Shown here: positions 21,856 to 32,299 of the stretch, piece after piece
Layout: every line of letters begins with the position of its first letter
Position numbering within the stretch: position 1 is the stretch's first letter
From: Campanula takesimana
Lineage: Eukaryota > Streptophyta > Magnoliopsida > Asterales > Campanulaceae
Assembly (NCBI GenBank): GCA_026119855.1
Contig: JAOWBW010000039.1
Span: 186,001 to 250,000, forward strand
DNA: 64,000 nucleotides
Direction: 5' to 3'
Notes under the pieces: generated by a model
Databases searched by the model: none
What the model was told of the DNA's origin: nothing
The model's input: the letters and a program-made list of their open reading frames with translations, nothing else
Program-made: the position numbers and the translations under genes

Positions 21856-24453
21856 GCAGTCCCGATCTCATACGCATTTATGCGTACGCATTTTGTTAAA
21901 AAACTGTTCAACCGCACCACCCCCTCAAAATTAAAACAAGGCCAAAATACATTTACCCCCCCAAAGTATCCACCGAATCCCACTTTGCCCCCCAGCGCCA
22001 AATTTGTCCCACTTTGCCCCCCAAAGCTTCAATTTGTCCCACTTTCCCCCCAGCTCCAGACTTTGCACCCCAGCACTAACGAATGTTAGAAAATTTAACA
22101 GAATAGGTAACGATTGGACTATTTTGTAATGCTTATTAGTTTTTAAGGGTCAAAATGCAAAGTTTCAAATATTAAGTACTAAAAATTTATTTATTTTTCC
22201 AAATATTTAACATTATCTTAAATCTTAAATAATTAATAAGGCTTGAAACTAATACTAATTTTATGCTAATTTTTTTTTTTTTTTTTAAATATGAAATTAT
22301 TTTTTCTAAATAAATGAAATTTTTTTTTTTAATAAAACTAAAAATTAAGTATGTTTTTTTTATTTTTTAAATAAAAATATTTAAAAGAATATTGTACTTT
22401 TTTCAACAAACAAAAAAATACAATATTTTTCTAAAATAAAAAAAGGCTATAATGTTTTAATTTTTTTAAATAAAATTCTTACAAAAATTACAATTTAAAA
22501 TTTTTATTTTATATTTTTTAAAAATATAAATAAAACTTTACAATGTTTTTTTAGAAAAAAAAATCTTTATTTTTTTAAATATTTTTATTTAAAAAATAAA
22601 AAAAACATACTTAATTTTTAGTTTTATTAAAAAATAAATTTCATTTATTTAGAAAAAATAATTTCATATTTAAAAAAAAAAAAAAAATTAGCATAAAATT
22701 AGTATTAGTTTCAAGACTTATTAATTATTTATGATTTAAGATAATGTTAAATATTTGGAAAAATAAATAAATTTTTAGTACTTAATATTTGAAACTTTGC
22801 ATTTGCCCCTTAAAAACTAATAAGCATTACAAAATAGTCCAATCGTTACCTATTCTGTTAAATTTTCTAACATTCGTTAGTGCTGGGGTGCAAAGTCTGG
22901 AGCTGGGGGGGAAAGTGGGACAAATTGAAGCTTTGGGGGGCAAAGTGGGACAAATTTGGCGCTGGGGGGCAAAGTGGGATTCGGTGGATACTTTGGGGGG
23001 GTAAATGTATTTTGGCCTTAAAACAATGTTTCACTCTTACCCCTGATTGATTTTAGGCAAATCTGAAATTTCAGCCACTGTCTGACGGTGTTTTCTCTGA
23101 TATCAACAAAGAAATTTGGTATGCACCAAACCCAGAAAAGAGATTGTTTTTATGCACCAAACCCAGAAAGATTAATTATTAATCACATGATTTGTCTTCG
23201 TGGATGCTCCCGTTGAACACGGAAAAGAACAGCGAGAAATTCGCCCAAACCTCCCTTCAATTTCTACACAGAATAGGTGATATAATTGAGAAACAAAGAG
23301 GTGGCCATGAAAACGGATTTATAGTTCAATCACGAAAATATGAAATCTTAAGCTATCGATTTTGAAACTGAAAGAAATCACAAAATCAAAGTGCTGATTT
23401 ATATTTTCTAGATCAGATCTTTAAACCCAGAAGAATCTTTGTTCATGGGCTGAAATCGAAGAAGAAAAAGCAAAGTTTGCAAAAGTAGATAAAAATCGGA
23501 GAAGTTATGAGCAGGAGGAATTGTTTAAATTATAATCGAAATAAAGAGAAATCTCAAGCTTGGTATGGAGCTCAGCAAAGAGAAAAACCATGGAAGACTC
23601 AGAGAGAGTTCAAGAGAGATGAGAGAGAAACACTTAATTTGCTTGAAATGGGTATAGGTGAGTGTAAATTTGGTATAGATTTAGTGAAAAAGAAAAGGGG
23701 GTGCGGTTGTAATTTTTTTGCCAATATTCGTACGGACCTAATGCGTACCTGAACCCCACTCTGTATGTATGTTTGTATATACATACGTTCAGCCTTTTCA
23801 TATTGTATATGAACACGTTATGTTATGTTTATGCACTTTCTGAGAGCAGGACCTTCTTATTTCCGCCAACCAAGAGACCTCAAAAGATCAACAAGTTCAT
23901 ATGCTCAGCACATATCTTCAAAAAGGAACATAAATCGGAAAGAAATGATTTTGGAATCTTTCACTTCAATGCTTCCTCACTTTCAAGTACGCCTTAAGTC
24001 ATATCAAGTTCAGAATTCGTGTTCTCTGGTATGATCGAATTACCTTCTCCTTTTTGTTCCCCAAAACTTATACGGGTGTTTAACTTGTTACTAAATACTC
24101 GAGCATAGTGAGTGTATATATATGTGTGTGCATGTATATCTTGGTAGGTACCTTTCATTATTAGCACTAATATTTTACAAGCAAATGACAACTGAATTTT
24201 TTTATTGCAGCATATTCCAAATGCATTTTCGCGGAAGCACCTTCCTGCTGAGAAAACAATATTGGTGTTAAGTAATGAAGAGGGGATGACTTGGGAAGTG
24301 TATTCTATACCTTATGGTCATAAAGGAATCAAGTATGTGTTTTATGGAGGGTTGGTAACCTTTTTGCGAGATAACAATTTAAAGGAAAATGATGTATGCA
24401 TATTTGAGCTCGTAGGCCCAAGGGAGATGAAGGTATATATTGTTAGATCATGA
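21080..24453 (+). CDS. Double-B3-domain (REM/VRN1-like) transcription factor, copy 4
   Basis: Exons 21080-21184, 21438-21747, 23850-24028 and 24211-24453 (105+310+179+243 nt) join in frame to 278 codons plus TGA, with GT-AG introns. First B3 domain: about residues 18-112 (PYFFKIFLDDL, RIPPDFKKHI, GWKKFVRENSL, YLLFTYNG). Second: about residues 190-277 (HIPNAFSRKHLP, TWEVYSIPY, FLRDNNLKENDVCIFEL). The linker is 31 codons shorter than in copy 2; the missing 93 bp lies between two ACAAG words. The C-terminus ends three residues earlier. Intron 2 is 2102 bp against 136 bp in copy 2, because of nested inverted-repeat elements. It is likely a nuclear DNA-binding protein like copy 2, but splicing across intron 2 and the upstream ORF put expression in doubt. 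Confidence 0.75.
21857..23761. mobile_element. Outer inverted-repeat DNA element in intron 2
   Basis: The left end CAGTCCCGATCTCATACGCA and the inverse of the right end GAGTGGGGTTCAGGTACGCA are related, and similarity continues to CAACCGCACC about 60 bp inside both ends. The flanks share TGTATGTATG (21847-21856, 23762-23771), a plausible 9-10 bp duplication, but the site is a TGTA microsatellite so this is weak. The matching intron of copy 2 lacks the insert, giving an empty-site comparison. It is probably a MULE-like non-autonomous element; no transposase is visible. Confidence 0.55.
21940..23017. mobile_element. MULE-type foldback element (about 450-bp arms)
   Basis: Begins GGCCAAAATACATTTA and ends with its exact inverse. 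The arms, about 21940-22387 and 22570-23017, are nearly perfect inverted copies around an AT-rich loop of about 180 bp. A perfect 9-bp duplication TTAAAACAA flanks it (21931-21939 and 23018-23026), which is diagnostic of Mutator-like elements. Nested inside the 21857-23761 element. Transcription through the intron would give a long hairpin RNA. Confidence 0.88.
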
Positions 24454-25260
24454 TCCCACCGTTGATCTGTGAACGTACGTGCAAGACTGCAAGTTCATAT
24501 CTAAAACTTGTTATCGAGGAAAATACCCCCTCCGTTCCAACCAAAACGATCTCTATGAAAGAAGTGTTTAGCACAGTAGTTTATTTCAGTTAAGTATAAA
24601 TAAAGATTTGGTGTTTGAGCTTTACCTCTGTTTAGAAAGATAAATATCAAGAAACAATTTCGGACATTTACTTTGAAAGAGAGGTAGTATCTTATTGTAT
24701 CTTCAGCTCATTAAATAAGGGTCGGCATTCTTTTTAGCAATTCATAAGCGGTATAGTTAGTTTTAATTTGAATCGACGTGTATAACTTATTACAATATTT
24801 CACCAAAAAATATGATAATTAACTTATTGCCTTAAATTCTTAAAATTCTGCAGCACATTCTGTATGCATTTTCTATTAGTAACAATTTCTTTTCCTCTCC
24901 AAAAACAGGTTTTAAAAAAATGCAAAAATTAATTACCATCAAAAGATTCAAAACAGACACAAAAAATCATCTTCCTTTGTTTGTCGTTTGTGTTTCATTA
25001 AAAAAGGAAAATGGAAGAAATTCGATATGCGCATGAAAATGGAAAGCATTAAACTCCAAAACAAACACTTGTACCCCATCTCTCTCTCGCTCTATTTGCA
25101 TCTGCAACAAAGGACATAAATTAAAAACAGCCAATTAATTCAGGCATTAATGCAAAAATCCTGACCACATTTTCTGTAACAGCACATTGCTGATCTTTCT
25201 CAACAAACAAGCTAATAAAGAAAGCTCCTCTATAATTTATGCAGAGTATTCATTATAGCT
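24454..25260 (+). repeat. 3' flank of copy 4 and remnant of a fifth B3 upstream region
   Basis: 24470-24965 matches the 3' flank of copy 2. From about 25010 a decayed leader is seen (GGAAAGCATTAAACTCCAAAA, CAACAAAGGACATAAATTAAA), related to 975-1090 in front of copy 1. No B3 exons follow, so this looks like the promoter of a lost further gene copy. Confidence 0.55.
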
Positions 25261-26361
25261 TACCTTGTTGTTGTCTTTATTGAGAATCATATTGTTCGTA
25301 CATTCTACATGCCAAAAATCAGTTTAGACGCCACTGATTTTAGCTAAGAGGATCATATCGTCCGTACATTCTACATGCCAAAACACATGAACTACAACAA
25401 TCAGGGCTGGCCTTGCTTAGGACTGATTAATAAGTGAGAGTCTTCGTTGAAAACTTGGGAAAACTTGGAGGGGTCTTTATGTAACTTCATCATATTGCTA
25501 TCTCTTTTGGACAATTACTTCCAACAACTTTCATCGTTAAGAAATTTGACGAAAAGTCTTGACAGTCGACAGTGTTCTCCTTAACAATCGAGGCTTTCAA
25601 TTTCTCCCAAACTATAACTGTCCTATAATAACATTCTTGCATATCTAGTTTAGGATACTATATTTTATCCATAATCATAGTCAAAATCAAACCAAATGTT
25701 TTATCATATTTGATGAGTGGGTTAGCGGCAACAACTGTTGATCAATTTTCTTTTTCTATAGAAAAGTGTCACTATGTGAAACCTCCACGAACAGAGGGGG
25801 TATTAGTTTCTTTTATGAAAGTCAAGACTTCTACCGATCTTTGATCATATAACGCGAATAATGCATTGGGTTTTATTTATTGTTGGCTACTACATTATTT
25901 GACATGATGAAAATGATTATTTCTTGTCCTTATATATATATATGTATATATATATGGTTATTTATTTAATGATTGAGTATATCGTTGCGTAAATGTTTGG
26001 TGCGACATTATGAACAACAAAACTATCGCCACTACCCTAACTCTAGATGGGGTTTATGAGATGGGCATTGACAAGATAGGAAGACATGGAAATTGGTAAG
26101 ATGGAGTAGACACATTACGCTACAGTTAATTTAGATTGGGTTCAACAAGGGATAAATGAATTTGTACCATTTGTTATGTTAGATGCTAAGAGAAAACCAA
26201 GTAGTGATATGAAGGCGTGATAATTTTGATTGAGTTATACAAAACTTACATAGACATGCATTTCACTTGTTAGTTGGCTTCAACTTTGCACCTAATTAAA
26301 CAACGGGTCGAACAAACAATCAAATCGTTGAGTTCCTCGCGTTAACCAAAACTGAAAAGCT
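25261..26361. other. Intergenic, no gene seen
   Basis: The block CGTACATTCTACATGCCAAAA occurs twice about 61 bp apart (about 25294 and 25355). A short (TA)n run lies near 25935. No domains, RNA genes or element ends were recognised. Confidence 0.5.
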
Positions 26362-27345
26362 TGTTAGGACATGAGTTTCTAAACAAAATATTTTGACAAT
26401 ATATTAATATAAACCAGACCACTCAATCAAGCTTATCCATTAAATTTCAAGATAATTCATTTTGCTAAGGATCATTTACATGATTAAGCATTGAAGAAAA
26501 TAAAATACAAAGGTCAAGGTCAACTATCTCTTGTGTGTTCATATAGTCGAGATAGCTTACCTCCAGCAATGATAGTGGACCTTAGCTAAAGAAAAAAGTA
26601 TGCCACCTCAGCTGTCAGTCAATAGTCAAGCTGATACATTGCCACTGTTCATTGGTCAAATATAGCAGAAGATAAATCTCTCTACTCCAAGCTTTCAAGA
26701 CTGTTGGCACAACCAACATATATATTTATGAAGACCGATATATACTCATCCTCTTCAAACTTATACACACCACTTCTTTAAGCCTATAAAAACATTGAAA
26801 CCTTCAAATCATTTTTGCAACATCAACATCTAATCTGTGCTAAAACCCAGGCTTCATACTGATCTAATCCAACTAATTAAAGAGCTATTGAAATACATCA
26901 ACATTCATCACTTTTGTGACATCATTTCATTTTTACTTTTGTTCTTTGCAAATAGAACGCTTAATTAACGAGGCTAATTAAGTAAGAAAAATTCTGAGAG
27001 AATATTCTCAGCAATTCTTGTAACTACTTTGAAGAAGTATTATAGTAGATTACTTGCTTTACTTGTGAAAGACAGTGAGAGGTGGACGTATGAGAAGTTG
27101 CTATACTTTGTACCACTTTAAAACTCTAGTGTCTGTTTCTTCTACCTTCCTCTCACACCCACACTCTCTATTAAACACACACTTGTTCACTCATTATTTC
27201 ACATTATTTACCACTTATTATCCGCTACAAAACTCATTATATAACTCTTTGCACATAAGATAGTCGACCTATCTTAAAGATAGTCGACATTGTCATTACT
27301 AACAAATTTATCCATCTAGTGCCTAACCTCAAACAAGACCTTTCA
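26362..27345 (+). mobile_element. Copia (SIRE-like) solo LTR
   Basis: Begins TGTTAGGACATG, ends AAGACCTTTCA, 984 bp. Flanks AAGCT (26357-26361) and AAACT (27346-27350) are a duplication with one mismatch. Related to the LTRs at 15510-18788 and 33122-34042. It carries the family's GATAGTCGACCTATCTT dyad at about 27260-27276. Confidence 0.78.
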
Positions 27346-27511
27346 AAACTCCACCACCTTATTAAGTACATTTGACATGTCATCCCAAGGAAGAAGATAC
27401 TGACTTTATTCCAGATCACTACTACCAAATAATATGATCTAGAGGAAGAAGACATGCAAATTTATAGTAATCATAGATTAATTCGTTGAGCTTACAACCT
27501 TTTGTTTGATA

Positions 27512-27685
27512 CTCCCTCTGTCCCAATCTCATTATTTCCCATTTTTCACTGTCCTTAAAAGTTCTTCTCATATTTAGAAATCAGGCTTAAAAGTGCATAA
27601 ACAAAACGTGGCTAATGAAGCAAGTGTTCATATCCTTAAAAGGTTTGAATGATTAAATGCAAAGATTATTTTGAAACGGAGGGAG
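27512..27685. mobile_element. Stowaway-like MITE
   Basis: Ends CTCCCTCTGTCCCAAT and the inverse of CTCCCTCCGTTTCAAA, flanked by TA (27510-27511, 27686-27687); 174 bp, no coding capacity. Confidence 0.82.
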
Positions 27686-27949
27686 TAGTATTTAACTAGC
27701 AGATAATGGTTACATATTCATTAATATTACTACCTCTCTTCAATTGATTCAATGCGACACTTTAAGGCTATCTCAAGGGGTATGTAATTTACTATCTTCC
27801 TTGGATTGTAAATGAATAGAAATACTTTAGACTGGCCAGGATAACAATATACTAAATCAGCAAATGAAATATGTTCACATTAGCATACTAGACAAATCAC
27901 TCTTTACGATCGAGTAAATTCTTGATTCAATTAAAATTACATATTCATA

Positions 27950-28115
27950 TATATTACTAATTCCATCCCAAAATGATGTCCAATTCTATTCTTGTCATTG
28001 GCAACTTCGTTTGATCTTTAATCGTTGTTGTATGTTTCTTCATTATTTTTCGTAGGCATGGTGCTATTTGTACGATTTGATCCCCACAGTTAGAGAGTTT
28101 AGAGCTGAAACGGCT
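27950..28115 (+). pseudogene. SWI3C-like (SMARCC) intron and exon stub, copy A
   Basis: The intron-like sequence from ATATATTACTAATTCCATCCC to the acceptor CCCCACAG (ends 28089) matches about 30285-30452. After the acceptor only about 25 bases resemble the exon of copy B (TTAGAGCTGAA), then unrelated sequence follows. It is a truncated duplicate of the last-exon region of the SWI3C-like gene. Confidence 0.5.
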
Positions 28116-28657
28116 TGGCAGAGGACTGCAGTTCATCATGCCATCACCCCAGTTTGGACCTGTTGGGCAAGTCGACCTCCTGAACTACCAGACAAAAGGT
28201 GGTTCCCAGTTCGTCTTCACAACCATTTATGGGTGGGTACACTTAGTTGATGTTTCTTCAACCAGCTTGCCCATACAAATAGGGCAATTCAAACATAGAT
28301 CTTATTGACAGTTATGGGTCGATTAAGAATGAAATGAAATGAACAAGGACCATGTAACTTCCATTGACACGATTGCTAATCAACCTCAAATGGGATGAGA
28401 AGGAAATATATAACTATTGTAGTTTGAAGATGTTCTGGATTGCACATTTTGGCTGGTGGGAGGTATGAGTAAAAAAGGAACAGACTAGGGATGTATATAT
28501 AGCCTTATTGGAAAATCATTTTTGGCAAATTAATGAATTTTCGGAACAATTAATATGTACACTAGTTTTGAAGCATGTGAGGATATTCTAACAATGAATA
28601 CTAGATAATAATATCATGGATTTAAAATGTAAACAACCCTTTCATTTATAATATGTA

Positions 28658-29593
28658 CTACCTCCGTCCCGGAGTAAGAGTCCTACCTCCCATTTGTTGG
28701 TGATTTTAGTGTCATCAACGATTTTATGTAATTGGATTTACTAGAGACCAATGCGATCTCATATTAGGCTCGGATATGAGTAAGGGAAAGTGTGGAGTAC
28801 ACACTCATTTTGAGTCAAATATGTTTTCGACCACGATAAAGAAGCAGGGGTCAAGGGGGCTGCGCCCCCTTGCGGGGTCAAGGGGCAGCGCCCCTTGTTG
28901 GGGTCCCGCTCCCAACAGAGCGAGCTGGGGTCGAGGGGGATCCGCCCCTCGCGGGGCTCGGGGCAGCGCCCCGAAACCTAAACGGTATTGTTGATACTCC
29001 AAATAATTTACCGCCAGTTTTACCCGCCAAAAAGAATAGACACAGTCTGTTAATAAACATGACTGTTGGCTAACAATTGAGACTGTTAGAAACCAACAGT
29101 CATGACTGCTACTAAATGTAATCTGTTTATAAACAGATCATTGGCCTCAGTTAAACTTACGAAAAACCCTAACAATTCTCTGAGTTTTAATCTGCTTTCT
29201 TTGCCTAGAATCAGATTGTTTGATTGTCTTATCCCATATAAAGATTTCGTGTAACCCAGGCATTAAGGGGCGAAATACTTTATTCGGAAAGTGATTTAAT
29301 CACAATTCGATCAATTATCCAGGATTATCAATTACCCTAACCTAAATTCTCTAACACCATTTGCACGGAGATTAAGAAATGGTGGAAGTAAAGTAAGTGT
29401 TGTGAGTGTAAAAGTAAAGTATGAGAGAGAATGAGTGGGAGAGAATAGTAAGTTGATTGGTGTTGTGAGTATAAAAGTAAAGTATGCGAGAGAATGAGTG
29501 GGATGAATAGTAAAGATTCTTTGCCATTTTAGGAAAGAGACTCTTACTCTGGGACGTACCAAAAGTAGGACTCTTACTCTGGGATGGAGGAAG
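28658..29593. mobile_element. Stowaway-like MITE split by a solo LTR
   Basis: Left end CTACCTCCGTCCCGGAGTAA and right end inverse CTTCCTCCATCCCAGAGTAA match. Without the LTR and one target copy the MITE is about 270 bp. The left flank is TA; the right flank reads AA, so the TA duplication is imperfect. Confidence 0.7.
28695..29356 (+). mobile_element. Copia-type solo LTR with GC-rich hairpins
   Basis: Begins TGTTGGTGATTTT, ends TCTCTAACA, 662 bp, flanked by a perfect CCATT duplication (28690-28694 and 29357-29361). Bases 28850-28980 are very GC-rich and contain palindromic words such as GGGGGCTGCGCCCCC and GGGGCAGCGCCCC. The superfamily is inferred from the TGTTGG...AACA ends and the 5-bp duplication. 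The Gly/Pro/Arg-rich open frames across the GC block are artefacts. Confidence 0.85.
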
Positions 29594-30284
29594 AACTTGT
29601 TTTCTTGAAATAATTTCAAAATTATACTCAATCTATGTGTATTCTGTATATGGCTGGGTTGCATAATGTTATCTTCTTTTTTTTTTTTTTTTTTTCATTT
29701 TCATTACCTTTTCTTTGTTGATAAATTAGGAATATAATTTGTTATTAGGTCCTAAATTATTGTTTTGGTGAAGATTGATCATTTAACGGGACAAAGTTAA
29801 ATGGTCAAATTTGCAAAGAAAAATAGTTGCAAAAGTTCCTTAAGACCTCCTTCAAATTGCAAAAGTGGTAACGGAATTGCAATTTGCCCTAATTAGTATC
29901 ATTTTTAACTCAATTTTTTAAGAAAAAATAATTTTTCATTAGCTGTAAAGGACTATTTTGTTTAACGGAAGTTAACCTTTCATGTGAAGTTTCATCGTTG
30001 TCCCATTAAAATCATGTGCTAGGCACATGAAAGAATTTTAAAATAAATTAACTTTTTAATCAATTCTTCATTGGATTAAAACGAAATGTTAATGTGGGGA
30101 AGGAGATTGCAGAAAGTTATATGTTGGAGTCACGTGATAACTAAAATTGCAATTATTCCCTTAACATGTCAAAATGAGCACCCCATGTCTTACTATCATC
30201 CTTGGATTGTAAAAGAATATAAAATGCTTTTGAGTAGGCCAGGAAAAATATACTCACGATAAATTTACAATTACATATTCATAT
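29594..30284. other. Intergenic, T-rich, no gene seen
   Basis: A T run lies at 29677-29696. AAATTGCAATTTGCCCTA-like sequence (29873) recurs near 8403. No element could be delimited. Confidence 0.5.
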
Positions 30285-30452
30285 ATATTACAACCTCCGT
30301 CCCAAAACCAATGTCCAATTTCGCTCTGTCACTGCAACTTCTGCAGATCTTAATTCGTTGTTGCATGTTTCTTCATCATTTCTCTTGAGCATGGTGCTAT
30401 CTGTACCATTTTTTTTTAACATGGTGCTATTTGTACTATTTTATTCCCACAG

Positions 30453-30622
30453 TTAAAGATAAGAGGTTAGAGCTGAAGCTCAAGCAGTTTGCGGAAGTGG
30501 AGACACTACTGATGAAAGAATGTGAGCAAGCGGAAAGAGCTAGACAGAGGATAGCAGCTGAGCGGGCATTCCTCTTCCACAATCATTCTGCAACATTCAA
30601 AACAGGAACTAAAAGTTCTTAA
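30453..30622 (+). pseudogene. SWI3C-like (SMARCC) C-terminal coiled-coil exon, copy B
   Basis: After an acceptor TTCCCACAG the frame reads KDKR, then LELKLKQFAEVETLLMKECE and a Q/R/A-rich helix (RARQRIAAERA), stopping at TAA 30622. This resembles my recollection of the C-terminal leucine-zipper-like helix of plant SWI3C, a core subunit of SWI/SNF chromatin remodelling complexes; the helix mediates subunit contacts. No SWIRM or SANT domains or other exons are in the window, and a partial second copy lies 2.4 kb upstream. It is most likely a duplicated gene fragment. It could be a true last exon only if a gene extended from far upstream, which the intervening transposons make unlikely. Confidence 0.65.
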
Positions 30623-31186
30623 TATAGTCACATGGTAATACACCTATAATAATACTTTTTTCATTTTCAATTATAGATAACTTATCCTTGTATATTGATT
30701 CCGTAAGACAAATTAGAGAGCTTTATTTGATGATTAGAGAGTGTTTTACTTTGAAGTATGACGTAGGAAATTAAAGGATGCAGTAAGTTTATGTTTATTC
30801 GGTTGAAGTGCCAACAACATCACATGGTAATATAAATGGAAAACTAAACTATATTCATTGCCAATGGACCGGAGCTTCTAAGAAAGATATCTTATATAGA
30901 GAGCACCAATCTTCCAATAACTGTAACTTACCTTGTTGGTGATCCGACTAGCGACTGAAATTATCTGAACTACATCAACATAGTGGAGGGTTTTTAATTT
31001 TATTTTGTAAACCATGTTATCACCAATATTGTTCTTCAGTTAAACTGTGTATTATATTGAACTAATGTACCCTAACAGAACTTCAGCTGATTGCTACATG
31101 TGAGATTTTTAGGGATCACTTTCACTAGCAGGGGAAACAAATACAGATTTGTGTTAAGATACTCACTTTACTGTCAATATCGCACA

Positions 31187-31277
31187 TTACATTCCTTCGA
31201 AATCATAGCCACCCTTCTGCAAGAAAATGGGTACCTTCAAAACACATAATCCTAAAGGCTATACATACATACATACA

Positions 31278-31340
<63 letters not shown>

Positions 31341-32234
31341 ACACACACACACACACACACACATATGTATATATATGTATGTATCTGTAAAAACATAATC
31401 CTAAAAGCTATAGATGTATATTCATATAGTTTATTGGATTTGATATGGCGCATGACATCTCAAAACATATGTGTAAGATGTACTACAATATCAATAAAAT
31501 TTCCCAAACTGTTTCCAATTATGCTTTTCCAAAAATATTTGAAGAAAAAAAAAGGAAATTCGCCAACTGATAAATTAGATATATCAACACGCACACATTT
31601 ATACATCATTTGAAAAGCAAGTGGAATGAACATTTGACAGTAAACTAGAAAAAGTCAAAAATTAATGAACAGCATAAAGCCAAACCTTGCTGGAACCGTG
31701 CACTGTGAATGAAATGCCATAAACAACGATCATATATGGTGCGGCATGAATAGTTCTCCTGTTCAACAGCAAAATATTGTGATCCTGTGAATAACATTTA
31801 TACAAGAAATAACGAGAATTATAAGTAATCAAATTCAAGAAAAAGTGTTCCCTGATTAGTTTTTAACAAGTTCCAGATAGAGTTATATATTTCCTGTGCT
31901 ATATTTCAACAGATTTCATAAATGGATCATTTAATTTAAAGAGAATTACAACGATGATTCGAATTTTAGCAATTCTATTAATATATTTCGCCCGACAAAA
32001 TCTTCCCAATTATCTAATTTAAACTGATCTTGTAGTGCTTTAATTAAAGACAAAATTAAATACAAGATCAAAGTTTAGACCAACAAATCTTGAATAATAT
32101 TTTGAATAGCACATAGAAGGAGAGATAAGAAAGATTTGGGTATTGAAAATCGGAGAGTGCATAGTATATAGGAAGAATTAAAACTGGAAAACTCACATGC
32201 AACAATCATCCTCTTCCTCGGTGGAATCATCCAT
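31187..32234 (-). CDS. Candidate three-exon small gene (46 codons), unknown function
   Basis: On the - strand: exon 1 at 32234-32197 (38 nt, acidic start MDDSTEEEDDCC), exon 2 at 31758-31686 (73 nt, reads RTIHAAPYMIVVYGISF and on), exon 3 at 31216-31187 (30 nt, ends KGGYDFEGM and TAA). Splice sites are GT-AG with good contexts (CAT/GTGAGT, TGAACAG/GAG, AAG/GTTTGG, TTCTTGCAG/AAG), and the phases join without a stop. Upstream of the ATG is a GCCGCC-rich, CTAGGGTT-containing leader typical of plant genes. I do not recognise the protein; the middle has one hydrophobic stretch. Intron 2 holds the microsatellite block at 31262-31362. It is either a real microprotein gene or the 5' part of a longer alternatively spliced gene. 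Confidence 0.4.
31262..31362. repeat. Compound microsatellite (ACAT)n-(AT)n-(AC)n
   Basis: About 11 ACAT units, then AT and AC runs. Flanked on both sides by similar sequence (ACATAATCCTAAAGGCTATA at about 31243 and ACATAATCCTAAAAGCTATA at about 31392). It lies in intron 2 of the small - strand gene candidate. Open frames across it are artefacts. Confidence 0.9.
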
Positions 32235-32299
32235 CTATGCAGATGAGAGAGCCGCCGCCGCTAGAGTTGAGATGGAGGCAGCTAGGGTTATCGATTGTT

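Noticed and set aside
23507..23752. 81-codon basic frame in intron 2 of B3 copy 4
   Set aside because: Inside the outer inverted-repeat element, no transposase motif; best regarded as chance.
28776..29073. Gly/Pro/Arg-rich frames on both strands
   Set aside because: They fall in the GC-rich palindromic block of a solo LTR with exact ends.
31227..31613. 128-codon frame
   Set aside because: Translation of the (ACAT)n-(AT)n-(AC)n block in a putative intron.
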